Shown: positions 44,503-55,027, counted from the first letter of the stretch. The stretch is 64,000 bases of DNA from Bacillota bacterium (GCA_023393125.1 JAEWMQ010000095.1:248001-312000); one strand, 5' to 3'. A program made the numbers and translations. Notes: generated from the letters alone by a model not told the origin.

Positions 44503-44506
44503 GAGC

Positions 44507-45025
44507 ATGCTTAATTTAGAAACGCTCATATCAGAAGAAGAGCTACAAACTCGCATAGCTGAGTTAGGAGCTGAGATTAATAATGATTATGAGGGGAAAG
44601 AGATTGTTGTTTTATGTATCTTAAAAGGTGGGGTTATGTTTATGACTGACCTTGTTAAACATATTACAGTACCATTAAAAATGGAGTTTATGGTAGTATC
44701 TAGCTATGGTGATGAGTATAAGAGCAGTGGTATTGTAAAAATCATTAAGGATTTAGATGAGCCAATTAAAGATAAACATGTACTTATAGTAGAAGATATT
44801 ATAGATTCAGGTAGAACACTAGCTTACGTAAGAAAAATGTTAGGCGAAAGAGAACCTGCTAGTCTTAAGATGTGTACTTTACTTAATAAAGAAGAAGCAA
44901 GAGTGGCACATGTTGAGGTAGAATATGAAGGTTTTAAAGTGGGAAATGAATTTGTAATTGGCTATGGCTTAGATTATAAACAATATTATAGAAATCTACC
45001 TTATATTGCAGTTAATAGAGGGTAA
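44507..45025 (+). CDS. hpt: hypoxanthine phosphoribosyltransferase
   Basis: Purine salvage enzyme converting hypoxanthine or guanine and PRPP to IMP or GMP in the cytoplasm. The PRPP-binding loop VEDIIDSGRT lies at residues 95-104 and GYGLDYKQYYRNLPYIAV is the typical C-terminus. I prefer ATG 44507 (MLNLETLISEEEL) with GAGAGG upstream; ATG 44492 overlaps the tilS end. 172 residues. Four nt after tilS, coupled. Confidence 0.95.
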   Translation: MLNLETLISEEELQTRIAELGAEINNDYEGKEIVVLCILKGGVMFMTDLVKHITVPLKMEFMVVSSYGDEYKSSGIVKIIKDLDEPIKDKHVLIVEDIIDSGRTLAYVRKMLGEREPASLKMCTLLNKEEARVAHVEVEYEGFKVGNEFVIGYGLDYKQYYRNLPYIAVNRG

Positions 45026-45054
45026 ACTAAGGAGTCAGAAAGGAGGATTTAATT

Positions 45055-47019
45055 ATGAAAAAGAAATTTAAAGGAACCTATGTGTACCTTATTCTAGTTG
45101 TTGTTCTGACTTTATTTGTATTCTATGGCACAAGTAGAGACTTAAATCAAAGTACACCTAAAATGAGTGCTTTACAGGTAATGACAGCAATAGAAAATAA
45201 ACAAATTGCTTCTATTAAACAAATTATTTCTAGTGGTGATGATGGTAAATTTATCGTTACAGATAAAGAAGGTAATACATCAACTATTAGTGTAGCTCAA
45301 GAAGCATTTAGTAACTATATTTACAACTTATCTCCAGAGCTTAGAAGCTCATTTGAGTTTACAAGTAGTGAACCACAAACGAACTTATTCTTCCCAATCA
45401 TGCAAATTGTACTGATTATCGGTATGTTTATATTCATAATGATTTTCTTTGTACAACAAATGCAAGGTGGTGGAGGCGGCGGTGGTCGTATCATGAACTT
45501 TGGTAAGAGTAAAGCCAAGATGACCATCGATGAAAAAGGAAATATTACCTTTAAAAATGTAGCAGGTCTCGAAGAAGAAAAAGAAGAGGTTGCAGAAATT
45601 GTAGACTTCCTTAAAAATCAAAATCGTTATATCCAAGTGGGAGCTAAAATCCCTAAAGGTGTTCTTTTAGTAGGACCTCCAGGAACAGGTAAAACTTTGC
45701 TTGCTAAAGCAGTAGCTGGTGAAGCTGGTGTACCATTCTTTAGTATTTCAGGTTCAGACTTCGTGGAAATGTTCGTAGGGGTAGGTGCATCTCGTGTACG
45801 TGACCTTTTTGAACAAGCGAAGAAAAATGCACCTTGTATCATATTTATTGATGAAATTGACGCTGTAGGACGTAAGCGTGGTGCTGGTCTTGGCGGCGGA
45901 CATGATGAAAGAGAACAAACACTTAACCAATTACTTGTTGAAATGGATGGTTTCGGTGCTAATGAAGGTGTTATTGTAATGGCTGCTACAAACCGTGCAG
46001 ATATTCTTGACCCAGCCCTTCTTAGACCAGGTCGTTTTGACAGACAGGTTGTAGTAGGTAGACCTGATGTTAAAGGACGTAAAGATATTATTAAAATCCA
46101 CGCAAAAGGTAAGCCATTAAATGAAGATGTTGATATTGAAACAATTGCTAAGATTACTTCAGGCTTTACAGGAGCAGACCTTGCTAACTTAATGAATGAA
46201 GCAGCCTTACTTACTGCACGTCACAATAAACGTGCTATCGATATGGAAGAGATTCAAAAGGCTTTCGTTAAAATCGGTATTGGTACAGAAAAGAAAAGTT
46301 ATGTGATCACTGATGAAGATAAACGTATCACAGCTTATCATGAAATTGGGCATGCTATTTTACATGAAATCTTAGATAAAATTGAACAAGTGCACAGTGT
46401 TTCTATCATCCCAACTGGTTTTGCTGCAGGTTATACAATGCCAGTACCAAAAGAAGACCACAGACATATGACTAAAACAAGAATGCTTCAAGAAATTATT
46501 AGCTTACTTGGTGGTCGTGCAGCAGAAGAAATAGTTATTGGTGATATTACAACAGGTGCTTCTAACGATATTGAAAGAGCAACTAATATTGCAAGAGATA
46601 TGGTTACTAAATATGGTATGAGTTCTCTAGGACCAATTAAATATGGAAATGAGCAAGAAGAACCATTTTTAGGCAGAGACTATAATCATCAACGTAATTA
46701 TAGTGATGCATTAGCCACAGAAATTGACAAACAAATTAGCGAAATTGTGCGTGAGTGTCATGACAAAGCAGTTGCATTATTAAAAGAAAACATTGAAGTA
46801 CTTCACAATGCTTCTGAAGTACTTATCAAAAAAGAAAAAATCACAGGTAGAGAGTTTAGAAAGCTTATGAGAGGCGAGAGCGTTGATATCGACACAGTAG
46901 ACGATATTAATTTCTTTGAAACACAGGAAGAATTAGAAGCTGATAAACAAGCTATGGAGCAAAAAGAAAAAGCAGAATCAGTAAGCTTAGCTAAAGCAGA
47001 TGATACTGAAAATAATTAA
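45055..47019 (+). CDS. ftsH: ATP-dependent zinc metalloprotease FtsH
   Basis: Membrane-anchored AAA+ protease for quality control and, in Firmicutes, sporulation. TM1 at about 7-25 and TM2 at about 115-135 flank a small extracellular domain. A glycine-rich stretch (about 140-147) follows, then Walker A GPPGTGKT at 207-214, Walker [16 protein letters not shown], and the zinc site HEIGH at 429-433. 654 residues, normal. ATG 45055 has AAAGGAGG upstream. Last gene of the operon, ended by a hairpin at 47032. Confidence 0.97.
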   Translation: MKKKFKGTYVYLILVVVLTLFVFYGTSRDLNQSTPKMSALQVMTAIENKQIASIKQIISSGDDGKFIVTDKEGNTSTISVAQEAFSNYIYNLSPELRSSFEFTSSEPQTNLFFPIMQIVLIIGMFIFIMIFFVQQMQGGGGGGGRIMNFGKSKAKMTIDEKGNITFKNVAGLEEEKEEVAEIVDFLKNQNRYIQVGAKIPKGVLLVGPPGTGKTLLAKAVAGEAGVPFFSISGSDFVEMFVGVGASRVRDLFEQAKKNAPCIIFIDEIDAVGRKRGAGLGGGHDEREQTLNQLLVEMDGFGANEGVIVMAATNRADILDPALLRPGRFDRQVVVGRPDVKGRKDIIKIHAKGKPLNEDVDIETIAKITSGFTGADLANLMNEAALLTARHNKRAIDMEEIQKAFVKIGIGTEKKSYVITDEDKRITAYHEIGHAILHEILDKIEQVHSVSIIPTGFAAGYTMPVPKEDHRHMTKTRMLQEIISLLGGRAAEEIVIGDITTGASNDIERATNIARDMVTKYGMSSLGPIKYGNEQEEPFLGRDYNHQRNYSDALATEIDKQISEIVRECHDKAVALLKENIEVLHNASEVLIKKEKITGREFRKLMRGESVDIDTVDDINFFETQEELEADKQAMEQKEKAESVSLAKADDTENN

Positions 47020-47029
47020 TGAAATGATT

Positions 47030-47062
47030 GGGGCTGCTACACTTTGAGTGTAGCAGCCTCTT
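47030..47062 (+). terminator. intrinsic terminator of ftsH
   Basis: GGCTGCTACACT, loop TTG, AGTGTAGCAGCC, then a short T-rich tract. Confidence 0.75.
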
Positions 47063-47162
47063 ATTAACTAATAGTAGATTAAGCCACTTATTCTATTGCT
47101 ATATGTCTTAAAGTGTTATATAAATATATCATATGTGAAGTTTTAGAGGCGGAGGAGTAACT

Positions 47163-48140
47163 ATGAAGGATAAAGTGCTAATACTCTTAAAAAAGCAGGA
47201 TGCCTATATATCAGGAGAAGAAATGAGTCAGAAGCTAGGCGTAACTAGAGCTGCTGTATGGAAGGCTATTAAAAAGCTCCAAGGAGAAGGGTATATTATA
47301 GAATCAAGTACTAAAAAAGGCTATAAATTAGTAGAAAAGCCAAATGTTATTACACCTGCGGAGTTATCTCCTATGCTTGAAAATGACATACTAGGAAAAG
47401 TGATCAATTATTACAAGGTTACTGATTCTACCAATGAAAGAGCCAAGGCTTTAGCAAGAGAAGGAGCTAAGGAAGGCACCTTAGTAATCGCTGATGCTCA
47501 GTCAGAAGGTAAAGGGCGAATGGGAAGAAGTTGGAATTCACCAGAAGGAACAGGTATATGGATGAGTTTGATTTTAAAGCCAGAAATCTTACCTCAACAT
47601 GCAAGTCAATTGACTTTAGTAGCAGGACTTTGTATGTGTGAAGCGATTATGACGGTTACAGGTTTAGAAGCTAGCATTAAGTGGCCTAATGATATTGTAA
47701 TGAATGGGAAAAAAGTATGTGGCATTTTGACAGAAATGAGCGCAGAAATGGAACGCATTAATTATATTGTATTAGGAATTGGTGTTAACGTAAATCATAG
47801 AGAGTTTCCGAAGGAACTACCTTTTGCCACTTCCTTGGCGTTAGAAGGTGGGCATGACTATACAAGAGCGGCCTTTATTAAAGCGTTTTTAGAACGTTTT
47901 GAAAAAGATTATATGCACTATAAGTTAAATCCTAATTTAGAATCTGTATTAAGTCGTTATGAAAAACATTGTATAACACTTGGAAAGACGGTGAAAATAA
48001 CAAGTGGCAATGAAGCATTTATTGCCCAGGCCAAGGGAATTACAGTAGATGGGAATTTAATAGTCGAAACTGAAATGGGAGAGGAAAAGCTAGTTTACTC
48101 AGGTGAAGTTTCAGTAAGAGGATTATATGGTTATATTTAG
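47163..48140 (+). CDS. birA: bifunctional biotin-[acetyl-CoA-carboxylase] ligase and biotin repressor
   Basis: 325 residues. An N-terminal winged HTH (about 1-62; ISGEEMSQKLGVTRAAVWKA) is followed by the ligase core with GKGRMGRSWNSPEGTGIWMS (biotinyl-AMP binding loop), KWPNDIVMNGKKVCGILTEM and a C-terminal SH3-like domain. Attaches biotin to carboxylases and represses biotin genes. ATG 47163 has GGCGGAGGAG 6 nt upstream. It begins a run of cofactor genes (birA, DUF6145, ECF S component, coaBC, coaX). Confidence 0.95.
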   Translation: MKDKVLILLKKQDAYISGEEMSQKLGVTRAAVWKAIKKLQGEGYIIESSTKKGYKLVEKPNVITPAELSPMLENDILGKVINYYKVTDSTNERAKALAREGAKEGTLVIADAQSEGKGRMGRSWNSPEGTGIWMSLILKPEILPQHASQLTLVAGLCMCEAIMTVTGLEASIKWPNDIVMNGKKVCGILTEMSAEMERINYIVLGIGVNVNHREFPKELPFATSLALEGGHDYTRAAFIKAFLERFEKDYMHYKLNPNLESVLSRYEKHCITLGKTVKITSGNEAFIAQAKGITVDGNLIVETEMGEEKLVYSGEVSVRGLYGYI

Positions 48141-48159
48141 AGAGGACAAGGAATAAACA

Positions 48160-48600
48160 ATGGAAAAACATATTTTAATATCTGTATCACCTTATGTACA
48201 AAAATATTACATCAATGAATTATATAAAGACTTGCCAAAAGATATTAAAGAAACACTAAGAGCGAAGTTTGGTGTTATTGCAGAGAAAACAAATGCGATT
48301 ATTACTCTAGGGTTTTATGAAAATGGTGAAATTTTCATGGAACAACGTTATGAAGACTTAAGTTTTTATGATGAGATAGGAGCAGAACTTAGAATTAAGA
48401 AATTCCAACAAGATGAAGTGGAACTTTTAAAGGCTGTGAAAATGTGGTATATGGTATATCACACACCTAATGGGGCAATTGTAAGAGAAGTTGTGCTGCT
48501 TCAAGGCCAAAATAAAAGCAAAGAAGAGATTATAAATACAATAGTAGAGAAGTATGGAGAAGCTTTTAAGGAATTTATTATAATGCTTTTAGAAGAGTAA
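48160..48600 (+). CDS. DUF6145 family protein
   Basis: 146 residues, soluble, matching the clostridial DUF6145 pattern: KYYINELYKDLPKDIKETLR near the N-terminus, ITLGFYENGEIFMEQR, and YDEIGAELRIKKFQQDEVEL. These proteins often lie next to birA and coaX in Lachnospiraceae, but their function is unknown. ATG 48160 is 19 nt after birA with AGAGGACAAGGA between, so it is co-transcribed. Confidence 0.8.
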   Translation: MEKHILISVSPYVQKYYINELYKDLPKDIKETLRAKFGVIAEKTNAIITLGFYENGEIFMEQRYEDLSFYDEIGAELRIKKFQQDEVELLKAVKMWYMVYHTPNGAIVREVVLLQGQNKSKEEIINTIVEKYGEAFKEFIIMLLEE

Positions 48601-48636
48601 GATATGACGAATTGCCTATACTAATATAAACTATTA

Positions 48637-48645
48637 TGCTATAAT
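48637..48645 (+). promoter_or_regulatory. extended -10 promoter before the ECF S component gene
   Basis: TG at 48637-48638 and TATAAT at 48640-48645, about 60 nt ahead of the start. No convincing -35. Confidence 0.45.
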
Positions 48646-48703
48646 GTATGCTGTTAAAATAAGCGTTGCATCTTATTAAAGAGTGACAGCAAGGAGGACA
48701 ATA

Positions 48704-49345
48704 ATGGATACTAGAAGAAATACTAGAAGTTTAACGTTTTTAGGGGTGCTTATAGCCATTGAAATGGTGCTCACTTTTGCACACATTGGCTTTATTCCAC
48801 TTCCATTTATGAAGGCGACAATCCTACATATACCAGTGATCATAGGAGCCATCTTTTTAGGACCTGTAGAAGGTAGTATATTAGGATTAGTATTTGGTAT
48901 TTTATCTGTTGTAATGAATACCATTGAACCTGGCGTTACTTCATTTGTATTTTCACCTTTTTATACCTTAGGAACTACTAAAGGCAATATATGGAGTTTA
49001 GTAATAGCTATAGTGCCTAGGGTGTTAGTAGGAATTACGGCATACTACACGTATCAGTTTATGAGTAAGTTTGATAAAACTAAATGGTCTGCTTATATAG
49101 GGGCAGGAATAGTAGGTTCACTTACTAATACGATTTTGGTTATGAGCTTCATCTATTTATTTTTTGGACATGCCGAACCTTATGCAAGTAATACAGCACA
49201 AGGAATTGGATTTGTTTTTAAAGTGATTATGGGTATTGTTTTAACAAATGGTATACCAGAGGCGATTGTAGCAGCTGTTTTAGTAAGTGCCATAGGTAAA
49301 GTATTAAGTAAGGTCTTTAAAGTGCAAGGTGCTTTGATAAGATAG
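48704..49345 (+). CDS. ECF transporter S component, probably pantothenate
   Basis: 213 residues with about six helices, starting MDTRRNTRSLTFLGVLIAIE, followed by IPLPFMKATILHIPVIIGAI and GPVEGSILGLVFGILSVV, typical of ECF S components (substrate-binding membrane subunits). The adjacent coaBC and coaX, both pantothenate/CoA enzymes, suggest pantothenate (PanT-like), an inference from neighbours. I chose ATG 48704 (AAGGAGG 7 nt upstream) over an earlier non-ATG start. The A/T energising components must be elsewhere. Confidence 0.82.
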   Translation: MDTRRNTRSLTFLGVLIAIEMVLTFAHIGFIPLPFMKATILHIPVIIGAIFLGPVEGSILGLVFGILSVVMNTIEPGVTSFVFSPFYTLGTTKGNIWSLVIAIVPRVLVGITAYYTYQFMSKFDKTKWSAYIGAGIVGSLTNTILVMSFIYLFFGHAEPYASNTAQGIGFVFKVIMGIVLTNGIPEAIVAAVLVSAIGKVLSKVFKVQGALIR

Positions 49346-49358
49346 AGGTTGGTGACAT

Positions 49359-50570
49359 ATGAAAAAACATATTTTATTAGGTGTAACAGGCGGTATTGCT
49401 TGTTATAAAATGTTGGATGTAGCGAGTAAGTTAAGAAAACAAGGATATGAAATGAATACAATCATGACGAATAATGCCTGTGAGTTTGTAGCCCCTTTAT
49501 CCTTTGAGACGATTACAAATAACTATGTTGTAACAGATACTTTTGCTAGACCTCACAAATGGGAAGTAGAACATATTGCACTAGCTAAAAAAGCAAGTTT
49601 AATGCTGATTGCCCCAGCTACAGCTAATATACTAGGCAAAGTAGCCCATGGTATTGCAGATGATATGCTTTCTACAACTGTTATGGCAGCAAGATGCCCG
49701 GTAGTATTTGCACCTGCTATGAATACAGCTATGTATGAAAATCCTATTGTGCAAGAAAACATAGCTTATTTAAAGAAAAAGGGGTATTTATTTATAGAGC
49801 CTGATAAAGGCTGGCTTGCTTGCGGAGATTTAGGTGCAGGTAAATTACCAGCACCAGAAGTGATAGTAGACTATGTAACAGAGCTATTAGAAAGCAGTGT
49901 AGATACTAATCAAACAGGAATAGATAAAGATTTAAAGGATAAACATGTATTAATAACAGCAGGACCTACCATTGAAGCCATTGATCCAATGCGCTATATT
50001 ACCAATCATTCCTCAGGAAAAATGGGATATGCTATTGCTAAGGCTGCAGCAAGTAGAGGTGCTAAGGTTATCTTAGTGTCAGGTATGACGCAGCTTGAGT
50101 GTCCTGAAGGAGTGGAGCGAATCAATGTGAAAAGTGCTAGAGATATGTATGAAGCTGTTCATCAGAACTTTGAATGGGCTGATGTGGTTATCAAAACAGC
50201 AGCTGTAGCAGATTATAGACCTAAGGAAGCAAGTGACCATAAGATTAAAAAAGATGGTAATCACTTAACCTTAGAATTAGTACCAAATCCTGATATACTT
50301 CAAAGCTTAGGTGAGAAGAAGACACATCAGGTACTAGTTGGATTTGCGGCAGAGACACAAAATGTGCTAGAATATGCAAAGAAAAAAATTACTAAGAAGC
50401 ACCTAGACTTTATAGTGGCTAATAATATAGCTGAGGACGGCGCTGGCTTTAAAGGGGATACTAATATTGCTACGATTATTGATCGTAGTGGAGTGGTTAC
50501 CGCTTATGAGCAAATGTCAAAGGATCAGCTAGGTCATGTTATTTTAGATAAAGTAAAAACTTATTTATAA
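49359..50570 (+). CDS. coaBC: bifunctional phosphopantothenoylcysteine decarboxylase / phosphopantothenate-cysteine ligase
   Basis: Two successive steps of CoA synthesis. The N-terminal flavoprotein CoaC domain (about 1-175) has GVTGGIACYKMLD, the active-site region with APAMNTAMYENP, and DKGWLACGDLGAGKLP with the catalytic Cys. The C-terminal CoaB domain (about 188-400) has LITAGPTIEAIDPMRYITNH and SSGKMGYAIA, then KTAAVADYRPKEA. 403 residues. ATG 49359 is 13 nt after the ECF gene. A weak terminator follows. Confidence 0.96.
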   Translation: MKKHILLGVTGGIACYKMLDVASKLRKQGYEMNTIMTNNACEFVAPLSFETITNNYVVTDTFARPHKWEVEHIALAKKASLMLIAPATANILGKVAHGIADDMLSTTVMAARCPVVFAPAMNTAMYENPIVQENIAYLKKKGYLFIEPDKGWLACGDLGAGKLPAPEVIVDYVTELLESSVDTNQTGIDKDLKDKHVLITAGPTIEAIDPMRYITNHSSGKMGYAIAKAAASRGAKVILVSGMTQLECPEGVERINVKSARDMYEAVHQNFEWADVVIKTAAVADYRPKEASDHKIKKDGNHLTLELVPNPDILQSLGEKKTHQVLVGFAAETQNVLEYAKKKITKKHLDFIVANNIAEDGAGFKGDTNIATIIDRSGVVTAYEQMSKDQLGHVILDKVKTYL

Positions 50571-50580
50571 GATTAAAAGT

Positions 50581-50613
50581 GGTGTTGCAGAATATTTGCA
50601 GCACCCTTTTTGA
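50581..50613 (+). terminator. intrinsic terminator after coaBC
   Basis: GGTGTTGC and GCAGCACC pair (one G-U) around a 9-nt loop, followed by TTTTT. Confidence 0.7.
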
Positions 50614-50659
50614 AAGCTTACGGGAGTTTTAATTTGAGCAGCAAGGAGAGAGAATATTT

Positions 50660-51430
50660 ATGTTATTGGCGATAGATATAGGAAATACCAACATTGTTAT
50701 GGGGGTTATGAAGGGACTGGAATTAATTTCTAGCTTTAGATTAACGACTCAAACTCCACGTACATCAGATGAATATGGTATTATGATGGTTGAGGTGTTA
50801 AGACAAAAGGATATTCAAATCCGAGATATTACAGCAGTTATTGTATCTTCGGTTGTACCTGATATTATGTATTCAATTAATAATGGCATCAAGAGATATT
50901 TACGCCAAAAACCACTTATTGTAGGTCCGGGACTTAAAACAGGACTAGCTGTCAGAACGGATAATCCAAGAGAAGTAGGAGCAGACCGTATTGTGAACTG
51001 TGTAGCTACGTATGAGCTTTATGGTGGTCCTTGTATGGCAATAGATTTCGGGACTTCTACCACCTATGATATTGTTAATGCAAAAGGTGAGTTTATAGGA
51101 GGACTTATTACTCCTGGTATTAGAATTTGTGCGGATGCCCTTTGGCAAAGAGCTGCACAACTGCCACATATGGAAATTAAAAAAACAAAAGGTATTTTAG
51201 ATTGTAAAAACACCATTACAAGTATGCAATCAGGACTAGTTTATGGCTATATTGGGCAAATTGAATACATTGTAAAAAAAGTTAAAGAAGAAATGAAATG
51301 TGAAGACTTAAAGGTGGTAGCTACAGGAGGCCTTGCTAAGATTATTCAAGACGGTACAGACGTTATTGATAAATATGATGGTATTCTGACTCTTAAAGGT
51401 CTTGCACTCATATACCAAAAAAACAATTAA
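50660..51430 (+). CDS. coaX: type III pantothenate kinase
   Basis: First step of CoA synthesis, ATP-dependent phosphorylation of pantothenate; 256 residues. The ASKHA-fold motifs are MLLAIDIGNTNIVMGV, GADRIVNCVA, AIDFGTSTTYDIV and GGLITPGIRICADALWQRAA. Type III kinases are insensitive to CoA feedback. ATG 50660 with AAGGAGAG 9 nt upstream. It follows a partial terminator and is in the same direction as coaBC. Confidence 0.96.
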   Translation: MLLAIDIGNTNIVMGVMKGLELISSFRLTTQTPRTSDEYGIMMVEVLRQKDIQIRDITAVIVSSVVPDIMYSINNGIKRYLRQKPLIVGPGLKTGLAVRTDNPREVGADRIVNCVATYELYGGPCMAIDFGTSTTYDIVNAKGEFIGGLITPGIRICADALWQRAAQLPHMEIKKTKGILDCKNTITSMQSGLVYGYIGQIEYIVKKVKEEMKCEDLKVVATGGLAKIIQDGTDVIDKYDGILTLKGLALIYQKNN

Positions 51431-51601
51431 GAATTAAAAATTAAGAATGAAGAATTAGAAAAGCAGAAGAGCAATTAAGAATTAAGATGAAGAATTAAAG
51501 ATTCTAGAGCATACAAAATAACTAAGGATACTCAATACGAAAAGATGAAGCAGCACTTCATTAACAATTCTTCATTATTAATTCTTCACTCTTCATTGCT
51601 A
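51431..51601. repeat. AT-rich GAATTAA/AATTCTTCA repeat array forming a long inverted repeat
   Basis: The left half repeats AATTAAGAAT(G)AAGAATT units (51430-51505); the right half repeats the complement, AATTCTTCATTATTAATTC and CTTCACTCTTCATTGC (51560-51600). The units AGCAATTAAGAATTAAG and CTTCACTCTTCATTGCT pair in a long hairpin. Common in clostridial genomes as a dispersed intergenic element. It may also act as a terminator between coaX and dusB. Confidence 0.6.
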
Positions 51602-51621
51602 AAAGATAGGATGATTAAAAA

Positions 51622-52596
51622 ATGAAGTTTGGTACGGTGGAAACACCCAATAATGTGTTTCTTGCACCTATGGCAGGGATTACAGACTTGCCCTTTAGAT
51701 TAATTTGTAAAGAATTTAGTGTAGGAATGATGACCACGGAAATGGTCAGTGCAAAGGGGTTACTTTATGAGAATGGTAAAACCAATGAGCTTTTATATAT
51801 AGACCCAAAAGAACACCCTATAGGTGCTCAGTTATTTGGCAGTGACCCTAAAATATTAAGTGAAATGGCAAAACAAGTGGAACAAAGTGAAGTGGATTTC
51901 ATAGATATTAATATGGGATGCCCAGCCCCTAAGATTACTAAAAACGGAGAAGGTTCTGCTTTACTTAAAAATCCAGAGCTTATAGGTGAGATTGTATATG
52001 CTGTATCGAAAGCTTTAACAAAGCCTTTAACAGTAAAGATTAGAAAAGGTTTTGATGATGAGAGCGTTAATGCTGTAGAAGTAGCCAAGATTATCGAGCA
52101 AGCTGGAGCAAGTGCCATTGCCCTTCATGGTAGAACAAGGGAACAATTTTACAGTGGCGTAGCTGATTGGGATATCATTAAGGAAGTGAAAAAGAACATT
52201 AGCATCCCACTTATAGGAAATGGCGATGTTAAAGCACCGCAAGATGCTAAGCGTATGTTAGAATATACCGGTTGTGATGCGGTACTTATAGCGAGAGCAG
52301 CTCAGGGGAATCCATGGATTTTTAAAAGAACAGTTCATTATTTAGAAACTGGTGAGCTCTTACCAGAGCCAACCTTTGAAGAACGTATACCTGTTATTTT
52401 AAAGCATGCTAAGTTACTAGAAGCATACAAGGGTGAGTATGTAGGTATGAGAGAAATGAGATCTCACCTAACCTCCTATGTAAGAGGTGTACATGGTGCA
52501 GCAGATCTGCGCAGAACACTGACTTCTATAGAGACTTATGAGGATATAGAAAGGCTTTTAGATGAGTGTTTAAAGCGTTTACAGGCTCATGAATAG
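51622..52596 (+). CDS. dusB: tRNA-dihydrouridine synthase
   Basis: FMN-dependent enzyme reducing uridine in tRNA D-loops; 324 residues. TIM-barrel features are FLAPMAGITDLPFRLICKEF, the catalytic cysteine in INMGCPAPKITKNGEGSALL, and LHGRTREQFYSG followed by IPLIGNGDV. It matches the DusB/YhdG type of Firmicutes. ATG 51622 has only a weak AGGATG upstream, within the AT repeat region. Confidence 0.93.
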   Translation: MKFGTVETPNNVFLAPMAGITDLPFRLICKEFSVGMMTTEMVSAKGLLYENGKTNELLYIDPKEHPIGAQLFGSDPKILSEMAKQVEQSEVDFIDINMGCPAPKITKNGEGSALLKNPELIGEIVYAVSKALTKPLTVKIRKGFDDESVNAVEVAKIIEQAGASAIALHGRTREQFYSGVADWDIIKEVKKNISIPLIGNGDVKAPQDAKRMLEYTGCDAVLIARAAQGNPWIFKRTVHYLETGELLPEPTFEERIPVILKHAKLLEAYKGEYVGMREMRSHLTSYVRGVHGAADLRRTLTSIETYEDIERLLDECLKRLQAHE

Positions 52597-52666
52597 GTTG
52601 TGTATGAGACTATAAAAATTGGGCAGTATAATACAAACATATACCTTTGTCTACTCGGCAGATATG

Positions 52667-52695
52667 TTGACAATACAAGGTGTGTAGGGTATAAT
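52667..52695 (+). promoter_or_regulatory. consensus sigma-A promoter of greA-lysS
   Basis: Exact TTGACA at 52667-52672, 17-nt spacer, exact TATAAT at 52690-52695. This is the strongest promoter seen in the window and lies 97 nt ahead of greA. Confidence 0.9.
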
Positions 52696-52791
52696 TGTTA
52701 AATTATAAAATGTAAAAAAGTGAAGAGAGATAGACATAATCGTTACTAAAATATATAAAATAATTAGAGGTATAAGAAAGGGAGTAAAAAT

Positions 52792-53268
52792 ATGTCAAGC
52801 AAATCAGTATTACTCACATATGAGGGGATTAAGAAGTTAGAAGCAGAACTTGAAAACTTAAAGACAACACGTCGTAATGATGTAGCTGAAAAATTAAAGG
52901 AAGCAAGAGCACAAGGTGACCTTTCTGAAAATGCGGAATATGATGCTGCTAAAGAAGAACAAGCAGAAATTGAAGTAAGAATTGTTGAACTTGAAACAAT
53001 GCTTAAAAATGCTGTTGTAATCGAAGCAGAAGAAGGCGCAGTAGAGATTGTTAAACCTGGTTATACAGTAAGACTTTATGATCATACTTTTGAAGAAGAA
53101 GTAGATTACCTTATTGTAGGGTCAACAGAAGCAGACCCTGTCAATGGCAGAATTTCAAATGAATCTCCAGTAGGTGCTGCACTTATGAACCGTAGAGTAG
53201 GAGATATTGTAGAAGTTGAAACATCTGAGGGTGTTGATAAATATGAAATTTTAGGTATTACAAACTAA
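52792..53268 (+). CDS. greA: transcription elongation factor GreA
   Basis: Rescues arrested RNA polymerase by stimulating transcript cleavage. 158 residues. An N-terminal coiled coil (about 8-75) has [20 protein letters not shown] and the acidic tip with [20 protein letters not shown], followed by the C-terminal FKBP-like domain with [12 protein letters not shown] and [23 protein letters not shown] 52792 with AAGGGAG upstream. In operon with lysS (26-nt gap). Confidence 0.97.
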   Translation: MSSKSVLLTYEGIKKLEAELENLKTTRRNDVAEKLKEARAQGDLSENAEYDAAKEEQAEIEVRIVELETMLKNAVVIEAEEGAVEIVKPGYTVRLYDHTFEEEVDYLIVGSTEADPVNGRISNESPVGAALMNRRVGDIVEVETSEGVDKYEILGITN

Positions 53269-53294
53269 GCATTACAAACGAGGAGGAATCAGTA

Positions 53295-54824
53295 GTGTCT
53301 GATCAAAATCAAGTACAAGAACAAGTACAAGAAAACGTTAGCGAATTAATTAAAGTAAGATATGACAAACTTGCAGGTCTTCAAGAAAAAGGGAAAGATC
53401 CTTTCAAAATTACTAAGTTTGATGTAACAGCTTATAGTGAAAGTGCTAAAGCACACTTTGAAAGTATTGAAAGTACCTTAGAAGAACATGAAATGTCAGA
53501 GAAAACTCATTTATCAGTAGCGGGTCGTATTATGGCTAAACGTGATATGGGTAAAGCATCTTTCATTACCATTCAAGATCAAGAAGGACGTATTCAGTCT
53601 TATGTTAGAAAAGATGAATTAGGCGATGAAGATTACGCAGATTTCAAGAAATATGATATCGGTGATATCGTAGGAATTGATGGCTACATCTTTAGAACAC
53701 AAAAAGGTGAGATTTCTGTACGTGCAAAATCTGTAACACTTTTATCTAAGAGCTTACAAATATTGCCTGAGAAATATCATGGTCTTAAAGATATGGAAAT
53801 GAGATATCGTCAACGTTACGTAGATCTTATTGTAAATCCAGAAGTTAAGGATACCTTCTTAAAACGTAGTGCTATCATTCGTTCTATTAGAAACTATTTA
53901 GATTCACATAACTTCGTTGAAGTAGAAACACCTATCCTTCATACTATTGCAGGTGGTGCAGCAGCTCGTCCATTCGTAACACATCACAATGCACTAGATA
54001 TTGATATGTACATGAGAATTGCACCAGAGCTTAAGTTAAAACGCTTAATCGTAGGTGGTTTTGATCGTGTATATGAAATTGGTCGTACATTCCGTAATGA
54101 AGGAATGTCTATTAGACACAATCCAGAATTTACAATGATTGAATTATATCAAGCATATGCTGATTATAATGATATGATGGATATTACAGAAGCACTTATT
54201 AGAAATGCTGCTTTAGAAGTAAATGGTAGTGCTATTGTAGAATATGATGGTGTTACTATAGATCTTGAAAAACCATTTGCAAGACTATCAATGGTAGATG
54301 CTGTTAAACAATATGCTGGCGTAGACTTTAGAGCGATTAAAGATCTTGAAGAAGCTAGAGCTATTGCTAAAGAGAAGCATATTGCTTTTGAAGAACATCA
54401 TATGAAAGGTGACATCCTTAACTTATTCTTCGAAGAATTTGTAGAAGAACACCTTATTCAACCAACCTTTATTACAGATCATCCGGTTGAGATTTCTCCG
54501 CTTGCAAAACGTAAACCTTTAGACCCTGAGTATACAGAAAGATTTGAGCTTTTCATCGTAGGACGTGAACATGCTAATGCCTTCTCAGAACTTAATGACC
54601 CAATCGACCAAAGAAGTCGTTTCAAACGTCAAGAAGAGCTTAGAGCAGCTGGTGATGATGAAGCTTGTGAAATTGATGAAGACTTCTTAACAGCATTAGA
54701 ATATGGACTTCCTCCAACAGGTGGAATGGGAATGGGTATTGATAGACTTGTTATGCTACTTACTAATTCAGCTTCAATTAGAGACGTACTTTTATTCCCA
54801 ACAATGAAACCAATTAACGAATAA
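53295..54824 (+). CDS. lysS: lysyl-tRNA synthetase, class II
   Basis: 509 residues, starting at GTG 53295 with GAGGAGGAA upstream. An OB-fold anticodon-binding domain (about 65-180; [20 protein letters not shown]) is followed by a class II core with motif 1 ([20 protein letters not shown]), motif 2 ([20 protein letters not shown]) and motif 3 ([19 protein letters not shown]). Ends with the usual [10 protein letters not shown]. Strong terminator after. Confidence 0.98.
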   Translation: MSDQNQVQEQVQENVSELIKVRYDKLAGLQEKGKDPFKITKFDVTAYSESAKAHFESIESTLEEHEMSEKTHLSVAGRIMAKRDMGKASFITIQDQEGRIQSYVRKDELGDEDYADFKKYDIGDIVGIDGYIFRTQKGEISVRAKSVTLLSKSLQILPEKYHGLKDMEMRYRQRYVDLIVNPEVKDTFLKRSAIIRSIRNYLDSHNFVEVETPILHTIAGGAAARPFVTHHNALDIDMYMRIAPELKLKRLIVGGFDRVYEIGRTFRNEGMSIRHNPEFTMIELYQAYADYNDMMDITEALIRNAALEVNGSAIVEYDGVTIDLEKPFARLSMVDAVKQYAGVDFRAIKDLEEARAIAKEKHIAFEEHHMKGDILNLFFEEFVEEHLIQPTFITDHPVEISPLAKRKPLDPEYTERFELFIVGREHANAFSELNDPIDQRSRFKRQEELRAAGDDEACEIDEDFLTALEYGLPPTGGMGMGIDRLVMLLTNSASIRDVLLFPTMKPINE

Positions 54825-54832
54825 ATAAAATT

Positions 54833-54872
54833 AAAATAGGGCTTGCAAATAATTCATTTGCAAGCCCTATTT
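54833..54872 (+). terminator. intrinsic terminator of greA-lysS
   Basis: AAAATAGGGCTTGCAAAT, loop AATTC region, ATTTGCAAGCCCTATTT: 17-bp perfect stem. Confidence 0.9.
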
Positions 54873-55027
54873 GCATAACTTACTCACAACGAGGCAATAC
54901 TTATAAAAATGTATATATATTTCAAAAATTAACAATTATATCAAAAGATATTAGGATATATTGAATAAGGTTATTTAGACTTAAGGTATGTTATAATAAA
55001 AAAGAGTATATACAGGGGTGCTAACAA

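Noticed and set aside
45321..45842. Minus-strand ORFs inside ftsH
   Set aside because: Shadows of a strongly conserved gene, with proline runs opposite the glycine-rich stretch and no binding sites.
46981..47019. Frameshift or truncation at the ftsH end
   Set aside because: The acidic tail to residue 654 is normal in length and composition for the family.
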